NCBI GenBank assembly: GCA_001970955.1
Contig: MPUH01000481.1
Location: 1-51,184, forward strand
Direction of reading: 5' to 3'
Source: Stentor coeruleus
Lineage: Eukaryota > Ciliophora > Heterotrichea > Heterotrichida > Stentoridae
Length of the DNA: 51,184 bases
Shown here: in pieces, positions 1 to 8,917 of the stretch
Position numbering within the stretch: position 1 is the first letter of the stretch
Layout: every line of letters starts with the position of its first letter
The notes under the pieces: generated by a model
Seen by the model: the letters and a program-made list of their open reading frames with translations, nothing else
Databases searched by the model: none
Told to the model about the DNA's origin: nothing
Position numbers and translations under genes: made by a program

Positions 1-60
1 ATATTTGATTTACAAAATAGAAAGCTTGATGAAATATTTGTCAAAGAGGCTTTTTGTTAG
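1..60 (+). CDS. C-terminal end of an unidentified protein (5' partial)
   Basis: The first reading frame is open from the window edge for 19 codons and ends in TAG at 58-60. The peptide (IFDLQNRKLDEIFVKEAFC) is coding-like, and the region after it is AT-rich with no long frame. The LDEIFVK ending is reminiscent of the C-terminus of some ABC-transporter ATPase subunits, but 19 residues cannot establish that. It converges on the ADP/ATP carrier gene, leaving about 0.6 kb between the two 3' ends. Confidence 0.4.
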   Translation: MFDLQNRKLDEIFVKEAFC

Positions 61-678
61 TTAGTATTTTCTAGCCTTTAGATTTAAATATATTATAAGC
101 TAAGACCCATAGAACTTCAGTTTCAAAGCAATTCTATTTTTTATTTTTGTTGTTAAGCAGTTAGCCATACATTATTTTCTAAAAATAGTAAAAATCAGGA
201 AAATCCTAAACTTTGAAATATCACACCCTATTTCATTAACTAATTTTTAAGTCTCAACTGATTAAAATCATAATAAAATGCAGTATTTGTATAAGTTTAA
301 TCATTTTTGATATCTCTATCACATCTTTGAGTATAAAAGCATATGCTATCAAAATTTTATAATTATTTGCATATTGAATTTTCTAAATTTTCAAAAGCTG
401 TATACATTTGTAATATAATAACTGAAAGATACCTTGGGATATTGATTAACAAAATCAAATTTTCATAAATCCTTTTAACACTTTATACAAAAATCAATTA
501 ACTTAAGTAAATTCAACTTATAGTAAATTTCACAAGTGTTTAATATAAAAAAGTATGATATTCTCTAATTTCTAAATAACATTCATATTAAGAGTTATAA
601 CTAATCATATAAAATCTCAACATAATATCATATAAACAATAAAAATCATTTCCACTAAATTTTCTATCTTAATTAAAG
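61..678. other. intergenic, convergent 3' ends
   Basis: AT-rich stretch between two convergent genes. No sustained frame, tRNA-like structure or repeat was seen on either strand. Confidence 0.6.
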
Positions 679-1563
679 CTAAGATGCGTTCTTTCCTTCA
701 TTAAAGAACACAAGAACAAGAGCTCCTCCCAATCCTCTAATAGCATTAGTCCCAGCACCTTTAAAAAAAGCTTGAAATCCTCCTTCCTCATAATATATTT
801 TCCTAAAGCAATCAAAAGAATTTTTATAAACAGTATCTTGTCTACCACTTTGCATCATTAAACGTCGACGAACTGTATCAAGTGGATAAACAACATATCC
901 TGCAATAAAAGTTATAGTTTGTGCCAAAGCCCAAACATATATTATATTAGATTTCTTACTATCAGGATAAAAATAGCTCATACCAGTATCAAAGCCCCCA
1001 AAATATATAGCTCTATATAAGAAAGAAAATAAAATAGAAATAGTAACACCTCTATAAAGACCAACAATACCATCAGATTGCATGATTTTTTTAACTACAC
1101 ACATGATATCAGTAAATTCTCTATCAGACTTCATTTTCCCAACATCTGCAGCCATTCTAGTCCTAATGAAATCTAAAGGATAGACTACAACAAGGGAAAT
1201 AGCTCCAGCAATACCTCCAGCCATAAAATTATTGAAAGCTTTTCTCAAAAAACTACTTCCTTTATAAGCAAATAAGGGTTTGATTTGTTCTTTTACAGCA
1301 AAATTTATAGCTTGTGAAGGGAAATATCTGAGGACATTCGATGTGTTGCCTCTCCAAAAGCTCATAAATCCTTGAGTTTTATTTACCTGGACTGCACAAT
1401 CAAACATCCCTTTGTATTTTTCTTTCCCCACCATCCCTTTAGCCACATCTTGAAGCTGGAGGAGTAGTTTGACTCTTTCGATTGGCGCCACTATTGTTTT
1501 AGATAAACCTGCAGAAAAACCTCCAAGAGTGAAGTCTAAGAGAAAATTACTAGGTTTTTCCAT
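679..1563 (-). CDS. mitochondrial ADP/ATP carrier (adenine nucleotide translocase)
   Basis: 294 residues, the usual length of a mitochondrial carrier-family protein. It exchanges cytosolic ADP for matrix ATP across the inner mitochondrial membrane. Three repeats of about 100 residues are visible. The carrier signatures are PIERVKLLLQ (residues about 27-36), YPLDFIRTRM (about 128-137) and YPLDTVRRRLMM (about 227-238). The RRRLMM segment is a close variant of the RRRMMM hallmark specific to ADP/ATP carriers. It starts at MEKPSNFLLDF and ends in TAG with no introns. The 3' end faces the partial gene at the left edge. Family and substrate assignment are secure from the RRR motif; the isoform is unknown. 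Confidence 0.95.
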   Translation of the reverse strand: MEKPSNFLLDFTLGGFSAGLSKTIVAPIERVKLLLQLQDVAKGMVGKEKYKGMFDCAVQVNKTQGFMSFWRGNTSNVLRYFPSQAINFAVKEQIKPLFAYKGSSFLRKAFNNFMAGGIAGAISLVVVYPLDFIRTRMAADVGKMKSDREFTDIMCVVKKIMQSDGIVGLYRGVTISILFSFLYRAIYFGGFDTGMSYFYPDSKKSNIIYVWALAQTITFIAGYVVYPLDTVRRRLMMQSGRQDTVYKNSFDCFRKIYYEEGGFQAFFKGAGTNAIRGLGGALVLVFFNEGKNAS

Positions 1564-1632
1564 TATTTCTTGGATGATTATATTAACCTTAAAACTATAA
1601 TTGGAATATGAGTATATAAATCAAATTACGTG

Positions 1633-3108
1633 ATGGAAACTTCAAAACGGTTTGCAAGCCTATTAAGATTAGTCCAAGTATCTGAAGATATATTATTTTC
1701 ATTTACTGTCCCTGCTGATATTGCTATTAAATACGAGAGTTTAAGGAAGAAAACTTTTGAAATATGTGATGTCCCTTATATGCCACTACAATTTGGGAAG
1801 TATGATAACATTAAAAAATCTAAGCAGAATTTGGTATCGAATTCTACACAAACTGAGATTGAGGAAGCTAAACCTAACCCTTTGAATGGTATTTTTGCCT
1901 TTTATGATGAAATACTAGGCAAGTTTCAGAGTCTAAGTGAATTAATAGCCTCAAAATCTGAAGTTTTACATGATTTGCAGGCTTCTCCACAAAAAGCGCA
2001 TGAGAACTCAGGGCAAAAATTCCAGAATCCAAAGAAATTCATCGCTGACAAGCAAGAAAAAATCGATGCTTTTCTCTATTACATTACCGAAAGCATAAAA
2101 ACTTTACATTCTACAATAAAAACGCTAAAAGATCAAGTGGACTCTTTACAAAACCATAATTCTTCTTTATCCTCACAAGTTGAATCCCAAGAAAATCATA
2201 TAAAATCTCTAACTTCCCATATTGAATCAACTGAAAAACACTTAAATATGCAGATTTCCCAATATAAAACTCATTTACAACAGCTTGAAACAGATTTTTT
2301 AACAGAAAAAGATAAATTTATAAATACTTTGGTTGAAGAACAGGAAAAAAGAAAATCCTCACAGAATTTGGTTGATAATTTAAGAGTTATGCAGGAAAAT
2401 GAGATCGAGATTGTGTTACAAGAAAGGGATATTTATAAAATACAAGCAGAAAAGTTTAGAAAAGAAGCTGAAATAACAAGAGAAAACTTGGAAGTTATTA
2501 AAGGGGATTTAGAGAAAGAGATTCTTAAGATTAAAGAAGAAAGTAAAAAAAATATTGAAAATAGCAAAAGAACAATTAGCGAACTCAAAGACAAATATGA
2601 AGCCGAGATTTTGTGTAGTCAAGAATTATGGTCATCAAGAGAAAATCAGTTTTTCATCCATTTAAAAGAATTAAACGAAGAAATTTATATAAAAACATCA
2701 CAAATTTCAGATCAAAAAAAATATATGGAAGAACTCCAACAACAAATTTTCGAATTATCACTTTCTATTGGAAAAATCATAGAAAAATATATACCTCAAA
2801 TAATATATAATCAACACCCTTTATCACACCCTGAGCTTTTAAAAAACATTCAAACTTTTGATTCGATAATATCTAAACTTACAGTTGAAAATAATTTTCT
2901 TTTAGACGAAATGGAAAAACTTCGGAATTATAATGAGAATTTTAGAGGGTTTTTAAAAAAAAGTACATCATCAGAAGATGTTTCGCAGATGAGCAAGACT
3001 TCAACAATTTTTAAAGATTTTGAAAGGTCTAGAGTTAATTTGGAGTCATATATATCACAAGCAAATGCAGACCTTTCAAGGACATATGATCGCATTTCTA
3101 GAAAATAG
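1633..3108 (+). CDS. coiled-coil protein of unknown function
   Basis: 491 residues from ATG at 1633; a GTG three bases upstream also lies in frame but is not a plausible eukaryotic start. A TATAAAT motif lies at about 1615-1621. The N-terminal about 120 residues are mixed, and residues about 125-380 are rich in Lys, Glu, Gln and Ser with heptad-like hydrophobic spacing, indicating a long coiled coil. The C-terminal about 110 residues are again helical and charged. No catalytic motif, signal peptide or membrane segment is seen. It is divergent from the ADP/ATP carrier, with a 69-bp gap in which both genes must have their promoters. The length and layout would fit a ciliary, basal-body or cortical structural protein, but this is only inference. 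It ends in TAG. Confidence 0.8.
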   Translation: METSKRFASLLRLVQVSEDILFSFTVPADIAIKYESLRKKTFEICDVPYMPLQFGKYDNIKKSKQNLVSNSTQTEIEEAKPNPLNGIFAFYDEILGKFQSLSELIASKSEVLHDLQASPQKAHENSGQKFQNPKKFIADKQEKIDAFLYYITESIKTLHSTIKTLKDQVDSLQNHNSSLSSQVESQENHIKSLTSHIESTEKHLNMQISQYKTHLQQLETDFLTEKDKFINTLVEEQEKRKSSQNLVDNLRVMQENEIEIVLQERDIYKIQAEKFRKEAEITRENLEVIKGDLEKEILKIKEESKKNIENSKRTISELKDKYEAEILCSQELWSSRENQFFIHLKELNEEIYIKTSQISDQKKYMEELQQQIFELSLSIGKIIEKYIPQIIYNQHPLSHPELLKNIQTFDSIISKLTVENNFLLDEMEKLRNYNENFRGFLKKSTSSEDVSQMSKTSTIFKDFERSRVNLESYISQANADLSRTYDRISRK

Positions 3109-3434
3109 TTAAATGCCAATATATCAACATCGTTTATCTAATTATTTTTACCCAAAATACATTACACTAAAGCTTTAGATATAATTAAACTCACATCTCA
3201 ATTATCATCAAGTTTTAATCACAAACTTTTTTTATATCAAAAAAAAACAATCATATATTCTAAAAATCTCCTAAAAAATCATGATACTACAACTCTCAAC
3301 ATAAAAAAATCCATGATATTATACCAAATTAACCAATTTATATAAAATTTTTCTAAGCTGGCTAATTTCAATTCCTAATGGCCAAAAACAATTATGTTTT
3401 GTTTAACCCTAATAGTTACGTAAACTAATCATAA
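3109..3434. other. intergenic, convergent
   Basis: AT-rich, with A-runs and no recognisable frame or RNA gene. The coiled-coil gene and the small membrane-protein gene end toward each other here. Confidence 0.6.
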
Positions 3435-3839
3435 TTAGACCGTAAGTTCTCTATACTTAAGCGTCAAAGGTTCTTCATAAGTTTGAGTAACTTTCTTAGC
3501 AAGCATTTCAGAATACATTTGGTCTATAGAGCATCTTGATGCAGCCCTCAATGCAACAAATGGGGCAAACAAAAACGCGGTTCTTAAAGTAACCCGAATG
3601 TATGGATTCAAACCTTTGAAAAATGCAGTTCTTCCAAAAGCAAAGTGAAAAGGTTGAACAAGAAGAGTCCCTGAAAATGTCATAATTTTCAATATATTCT
3701 TGGCATTTTGCAGTTCTCCATACTCCTCAATATCTAACACATCTTGAACACGCTCTTGTCTAAGTCTTTCCACATCATTTCCGTGACTAAAACGGAAAGT
3801 TCTTAGGCGATTAGTGATGGTATCATAGTTTAGTGCCAT
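3435..3839 (-). CDS. small protein with hydrophobic segments, unknown function
   Basis: 134 residues. The N-terminus is charged (many Arg and Glu, residues 8-45). It is followed by moderately hydrophobic stretches at about 50-70 and 82-98 (the latter FLFAPFVALRAASRC), and then a polar tail. This layout is typical of small inner-membrane or peripheral proteins such as lineage-specific subunits of ciliate respiratory complexes, but I recognise no family and the mitochondrial idea is only inference. The ATG is preceded by TAATAA, like other starts in the window. No introns are seen. Confidence 0.65.
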   Translation of the reverse strand: MALNYDTITNRLRTFRFSHGNDVERLRQERVQDVLDIEEYGELQNAKNILKIMTFSGTLLVQPFHFAFGRTAFFKGLNPYIRVTLRTAFLFAPFVALRAASRCSIDQMYSEMLAKKVTQTYEEPLTLKYRELTV

Positions 3840-4281
3840 TTATTATCATTTCATATTTACTCAAATCAAATCCAATTATTCTTATCAAGCATCTTAGTGA
3901 TAAGGGTTTGTCAAGATCAATAGAGAAATAATAAATAAACTGAAGAAGTAGTTCTTCTTTTTTATAGGCTAACAATTGTCTTGTAGGGTTTATTAGTAAA
4001 GTATTAAGGAAATCCTTGATCGCTGAATGCTATGATTTAAACTTTATCAAAATTGTAAAAATATGCAAGAGTAGCAAAAACTATTAAATCATGTTGAGCT
4101 TATTTAAGCTAGAAGTAAGCGCAGTAATATAGCAATATTCATTTATTTGCATCAACTAAAAACTATTATCCTTAAACTCTACATAAATCCAAAGTAATAT
4201 TTAGCATATCATTCACTCTCAACCTTTTCTAATTCACAGCTTTTCTCTAGAATCTTATCAAAAATGATTCTACTGATATTT
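3840..4281. other. intergenic
   Basis: AT-rich spacer between the small membrane-protein gene and tRNA-Gly. No sustained frame seen. Confidence 0.55.
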
Positions 4282-4287
4282 AAAAAA
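4282..4287 (-). terminator. RNA polymerase III terminator of tRNA-Gly
   Basis: Six A on the plus strand, so a run of six T on the tRNA strand, immediately after the discriminator base. This is a standard Pol III stop signal. Confidence 0.85.
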
Positions 4288-4358
4288 TGCACCAGCCGGG
4301 AATTGAACCCGGGTCGAGACGATGGCAACGTCCCATTCTACCCCTAAACTACTGATGC
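4288..4358 (-). tRNA. tRNA-Gly, anticodon GCC
   Basis: The 71 nt fold as a full cloverleaf. The acceptor stem GCATCAG pairs with CTGGTGC (one T-G pair). The D-arm region includes GGGGTAGAAT. The anticodon stem GGACG pairs with CGTCT around loop TTGCCAT, giving anticodon GCC. The T arm CCGGG-TTCAATT-CCCGG has the conserved TTC and the Pol III B box (GGTTCAATTCC). No intron is present, and CCA is not encoded, as expected in eukaryotes. It lies between protein genes as a solitary tRNA gene. Confidence 0.96.
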
Positions 4359-4440
4359 TTAGGTCTTTTCACCCTATGATTCTTAAATATTTCACTTTTG
4401 TATTGATCTTATCATAACTTATAATGGAAGTTATCTAGAA

Positions 4441-5037
4441 TTATCTCTTAGAACAAACATAAACATAATGAACTCCCTCATCACTTACTTGTGGTGAAGA
4501 TATTTGCGGCTTGAAAATTTTGTAATCCCTAACTGCCCACTTGGCTCCTTCGAAGTAGTGTTTTCTAAGTTCTGGGGCTGCATGAGTAACCGAAATATAA
4601 ACACCATTATCAGCGAGGACTCTATGAATTTCATCTAGCATACGTTTTGCCATAATACGAGAACGGTCTCCACATAGGATAGAATCAAGAAGTCCTTTTT
4701 CAATAACTGCACCAAACGATAAATTTGGGTAGTTATCCATTTTTCTCACATCTTTAAGATCCCATTTCATTCCTTGGCCTTGATAAGTTTCTTGCATATA
4801 ATCGATAAGGACTTTTGAATTGTCCATATTGACTATGTTTGTATACCCTTCTGCCTTCATTTCAAAAGGTAGTGATGAAGTGCCACATCCTGCATGAAGA
4901 ATTCTATGGCTCGGAAGAACATACTGAGTTATTATATCTTTTATTCCGCCCCAATGCTGATACCACTCAAAGCTTTCTTTTTTATGAAGATATCTTTCTT
5001 CCCAGTACTCAGGACGACCATATTGTGAAGATGCCAT
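4441..5037 (-). CDS. class I SAM-dependent methyltransferase, EEF1AKMT4-like
   Basis: 198 residues. The N-terminus YGRPEYWEERY, then FEWYQHW, matches the family of EEF1A lysine methyltransferase 4 (the methyltransferase module of human ECE2) and METTL13 N-terminal relatives. Motif I is ILHAGCGTSSLP (about 46-57), with Gly-Cys-Gly in the SAM-binding loop. The post-I acidic residue lies in NIVNMDNSKV, and motif II is FGAVIEKGLLDSILCG. The C-terminal HYVYVCSK strand completes the Rossmann fold. The family methylates a lysine of elongation factor 1A; the specific substrate here is inferred. The start ATG is directly preceded by TATAA. It is complete without introns. Confidence 0.85.
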   Translation of the reverse strand: MASSQYGRPEYWEERYLHKKESFEWYQHWGGIKDIITQYVLPSHRILHAGCGTSSLPFEMKAEGYTNIVNMDNSKVLIDYMQETYQGQGMKWDLKDVRKMDNYPNLSFGAVIEKGLLDSILCGDRSRIMAKRMLDEIHRVLADNGVYISVTHAAPELRKHYFEGAKWAVRDYKIFKPQISSPQVSDEGVHYVYVCSKR

Positions 5038-5042
5038 TTATA
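5038..5042 (-). promoter_or_regulatory. TATAA directly abutting the start codon
   Basis: On the gene strand the sequence reads TATAA then ATG. The same arrangement is found before the starts at 16614, 19374, 26934 and 40241. It may be a translation-start context or part of a promoter with an extremely short leader. Confidence 0.4.
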
Positions 5043-5340
5043 ATTATTCAATTTTCAAATTTATTTTTGGCTAATTTCTATGCTTTTTTTATGATGTTGT
5101 TATTATATCACTAATATTTCAGTTTATCCTATAATAAAACGTTTTGATTTAGATGAAAAGTACCCATGATGTTTTGAAATATTATAATTTTCAATATTTT
5201 ATATGGTAAACTTGATCATAGATGAGCATGCTATAAAATTTTTGCTCACTAGCATCAATATTAAAATATTTATCCTTATAATTATGATAATCATTTAATT
5301 CATAATTCTAATAAAAAATCCCCTAATAATATAAACTTAA

Positions 5341-8163
5341 TTAATCTAAATTTCCTTGTCTTAATTCTTTATATTCATCTTGAATATCTTTAAACTCAGG
5401 ATACTCTTCTATAAACTTTCTCTCCTTTTCCAAAAAGTCTGTAGCCACAATTACACTCGCTGAATTTATATCATAAATCTTAGTAATAAGCCTTTTGTTT
5501 ACAAGTATCACAGATGAATTATTTTCTGAAAATCTAAAATCTATTGCTTTTCTTAGCCCATGAAATTCTGAAATATGACAATTTCTAAGATCGTACATTG
5601 CACAGATGTTTGATTGAAATCTAATATTGCAATAAAAACTATTATCACTAATTTCAAGTTGAACTATAGCATTTTGTAGAACTTTCTTTGTCCAAATTTC
5701 AGAATCTGTTTTTAAATCCCATAAATTTATTATTCCATCTTCGAACCCTGCGAGAAATGAGTTGTTGTCTGGGGTAAATGATAAAGATATTGGTGGAGTG
5801 TTAAAAGTTGTTTTTAGTTCCTTGGCTTCTTCGATGAAATTGTAAATATAAAGATTCTTTGAAGTTACAAGTATTAATAAAGATCCGTCTGTGCTTGTTG
5901 AAAGTAATACTATTTTAGCTTTATTACTTGAGGCAAAAGGATTTACTACTTGATAAGAACCATTTTCTAAATTGTAGATTTTGATAGCAGTAAAGTTATT
6001 GGTTACAAAGTAGGCAGAATTTCCATTATATGGAATGTCATAGATTAATGTTTTGATATCAGTTTTACAGGTGATAACTTGCTTTTTTGATTTGCAATCC
6101 CAAATTATATAATCTTGCAAGTGAATATAAACTATTAAATGCTTTTTTGGAAAATATTTTATATAGTGTGCATTTTCTGATATGATCATTTGAGCCTTAT
6201 TCTCAGGAATACTCCAATAAAACAGCCTTTCGTTTTCCCCTAATATAATTGCATAAGACATATCAGAGGAAATCCATAGACTTTTAACTTTGATTCTCTG
6301 AAGCACAAGTTTATGATCGCTTAACCTCCACACCTGAATCATTTCCTGGTTATATAGAGCTAAATATTCTTCTTTAACTGAAGTAATCGCAGATTTTGCA
6401 TAAATCTCATCTGTATTTTTCAACATTGGAACTTCCAAATCTGATTCTGCTAAATTTAATTCATGTCTGATTTGTGGAGATCGAACATCTAATAAAATTG
6501 TAGGCGCCTTATTTTTTTTTATAATTATGTAGTTTCCGCAGTCTGTCAAGGTTAATTTTTTATCAAAGTCTTTATTTAGTAAAAATGATGTATGCAAACG
6601 TCTTTTAAGTAAATTGTAAATAAGCATAGCCCCTCTTCCTTTATATGAACTTATTGCCAAGCCAAATTTAGCATTTTTTGAAAGTAATCCTTGAGCTTCA
6701 AATATAGTGCCGAAAATCGATAAAATTTTTTGATCAAATAAATCATAGACTATTACAAAAGTTGAATATGAAATAAATACTTTTTTATCATTTGTCAGCA
6801 TTACTTGATTAAAAGTATCAGGGATATACTCACCACATTTCTTTTCTGATATTATAGCAACTTCCTCGCATTCATTAAGATCCCAAACTAAAATTCCATC
6901 TTCAGGACTTTTAATAAAAGCATATTTGTAATTATCACTTATTTCAATACCATGTGCAGAGTCAATTGTTAATTTTTTAGATTTTTCTCCATCGATTTCA
7001 TTCCATCTTTCAAGATCCCAAAATTTAACTTTATAATCACCATCAACAAAGACCATCTTTTTTTCATCATTACCAATAGCGAAACTGTTAATTGCTAGCT
7101 CATTAGTTCCAATAACTTTTTCAACTAAATTATTCTTAATATTCCAAAAACACACTTTAGAATTCAAGTAAACAAAGTATTCATCATTTTTGCAGAAACA
7201 CATAGACGGCAACTCAGCAAAATCTACATCTTCGAGTTTTATTGACCAGTGTTCTTGTCGGGTTTTTAGATTCCATATTTTTATTGTAGAATCTTTACTT
7301 TTTGAAGCAAGGTATTCCCCATTATTACTAATTTTCAAAAACAAAACATCTCTTGAATGTCCTGAAAGCTGAAATTCTTCTCTATCAAAATCAACATTCC
7401 ACCCATAAATAATTTTATTTTTTCCGCTGAAGATAAAAACTCTAATATTCATAGCCAATTCACAATTTCTCAAATCTATGTTTGTTCTAAAATATTTCCA
7501 AGCATTTCCTGAAGTTGCATCCCATATGCATAAATCTCCGTTATTTGATGCAGTTCCTAAAAATTTTTTATCTTTAGACAACGACAAGCATGAAATTCCA
7601 AAATGATGAACTAGAGGTATACCAGAATTCCAAAATATAAAATTATTAGCTAGTCTTTCTGATTTTGTCTTATCAAATTTCATAAGCATTTTTGAAAATT
7701 TTTTTTTAACCCCTTCATAATCACCATTTTCAAGTGGTGAAACATTATAAAAAGGTATTATTTTCATGATCTTCTTAACCTTTAGGAACTCTTTATAATT
7801 AAATGTTTCTAAACCTGAAAAGCCTCTAAATTTACTTATCTTCTTTTGACAATTTTCAACTAATAATTGTTTTTCATATTCTAGATTTTGTATTTCTTGC
7901 GATGAATAATTTTCAAACTTTTTCTTTATTTCAGTAGTAAATTTTTCAACTGAATCAATACAATCTTCATAGATCTTTATATAATCTTTAATTTTATGAG
8001 TGAAAAGGTTTTTTTTCCATTCAGGAAGTATGAATCGAATTTCTTCAAATGATTCTCTATCAGATTCATTTTTTATATGATTTTCTAGGCACTCAAGACA
8101 AAAAGCACCTTGTGAATGACTAATATTTGTGGCTCTCTTGCCACAGCTGACACAGAAAATCAT
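5341..8163 (-). CDS. zinc-ribbon and WD40-repeat protein
   Basis: 940 residues. The N-terminus MIFCVSCGKRA with a second pair, FCLECLENH, forms a CxxC...CxxC site at residues 4-25, likely a small zinc-binding module. Residues about 40-150 are Lys/Glu-rich and helical. From about 180 to the end there are roughly 14 degenerate WD40 units, recognised by blade endings such as LCIWDATSG, IKIWNLKTR, VKFWDLERW, ILVWDLNEC, IQVWRLSDH, INLWDLKTD and TKIYDINSA. This is enough for two seven-bladed propellers. Such proteins serve as scaffolds; no enzymatic motif is present. The zinc module might place it near ubiquitin or trafficking adaptors, but that is speculation. It shows no close relation to the other WD40 gene at 22103-24538. 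No intron is needed. Confidence 0.85.
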   Translation of the reverse strand: MIFCVSCGKRATNISHSQGAFCLECLENHIKNESDRESFEEIRFILPEWKKNLFTHKIKDYIKIYEDCIDSVEKFTTEIKKKFENYSSQEIQNLEYEKQLLVENCQKKISKFRGFSGLETFNYKEFLKVKKIMKIIPFYNVSPLENGDYEGVKKKFSKMLMKFDKTKSERLANNFIFWNSGIPLVHHFGISCLSLSKDKKFLGTASNNGDLCIWDATSGNAWKYFRTNIDLRNCELAMNIRVFIFSGKNKIIYGWNVDFDREEFQLSGHSRDVLFLKISNNGEYLASKSKDSTIKIWNLKTRQEHWSIKLEDVDFAELPSMCFCKNDEYFVYLNSKVCFWNIKNNLVEKVIGTNELAINSFAIGNDEKKMVFVDGDYKVKFWDLERWNEIDGEKSKKLTIDSAHGIEISDNYKYAFIKSPEDGILVWDLNECEEVAIISEKKCGEYIPDTFNQVMLTNDKKVFISYSTFVIVYDLFDQKILSIFGTIFEAQGLLSKNAKFGLAISSYKGRGAMLIYNLLKRRLHTSFLLNKDFDKKLTLTDCGNYIIIKKNKAPTILLDVRSPQIRHELNLAESDLEVPMLKNTDEIYAKSAITSVKEEYLALYNQEMIQVWRLSDHKLVLQRIKVKSLWISSDMSYAIILGENERLFYWSIPENKAQMIISENAHYIKYFPKKHLIVYIHLQDYIIWDCKSKKQVITCKTDIKTLIYDIPYNGNSAYFVTNNFTAIKIYNLENGSYQVVNPFASSNKAKIVLLSTSTDGSLLILVTSKNLYIYNFIEEAKELKTTFNTPPISLSFTPDNNSFLAGFEDGIINLWDLKTDSEIWTKKVLQNAIVQLEISDNSFYCNIRFQSNICAMYDLRNCHISEFHGLRKAIDFRFSENNSSVILVNKRLITKIYDINSASVIVATDFLEKERKFIEEYPEFKDIQDEYKELRQGNLD

Positions 8164-8917
8164 TTTTATATCATTAAAAATCGGATTAAAGGAAATTTAA
8201 TGTATAATCAACAAGAGAATTTATTAAAATCAGAAGAAGGTTAGTTTTTAGTAAATTTTAATATTGGAAATACTATTTTTGGAATTTTTCGAAGTTTGAA
8301 ATTTAAAGCTTATGTTTTAAGAATCATGGATGATGTGGACATTTTGTGAGATCTGCTGTTAATAGGTTAGAATTTTCAAATATCAGCATATTATGAGTTT
8401 CTTTTTGATGAAAAAAAAATAGTTTGGCAGCTAAAAGTTTCATATTTTAAAATATACGTAAATCTTAACTTTTATCAGGTTTTAATCATCCATTTTTTAG
8501 GTTGATTTTATTACTAAATAGCAAAGTTCTATCAAATTCAAGGAAAGTAATTAAAACTTTGTTTAGATAGTAATTATTGCTATAAAATACATTTTAGTGT
8601 ACAGAAATCAATTCTTTTATTTAAGTTTAGGTACAATTTTTCATTTGTTTTCTGTTTTATGCAATTTAAGTTACTCCAAACTAGGAATTTTCTACTAAGT
8701 AGAGCACATAACAATTTTAGGTCTTTTATAGTTTATTTTGATTAAAGTGAAATTTTAAAGATCAAAAGCTAATTTTATTTATAGAAATTATTTCATACTA
8801 TGATTTGAATTGTTTCAAAAAAGATTTAAGAGGTACTATAAAATCATTATATATCTAAGATAATTCCACTATTTTAACTAAAACATAAAAAATTAAACTG
8901 AATAATATTATCACAAC
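8164..8917. other. intergenic
   Basis: About 750 nt of AT-rich sequence upstream of the zinc-ribbon/WD40 gene and downstream of TPR gene A. No sustained frame or RNA structure recognised. Confidence 0.55.
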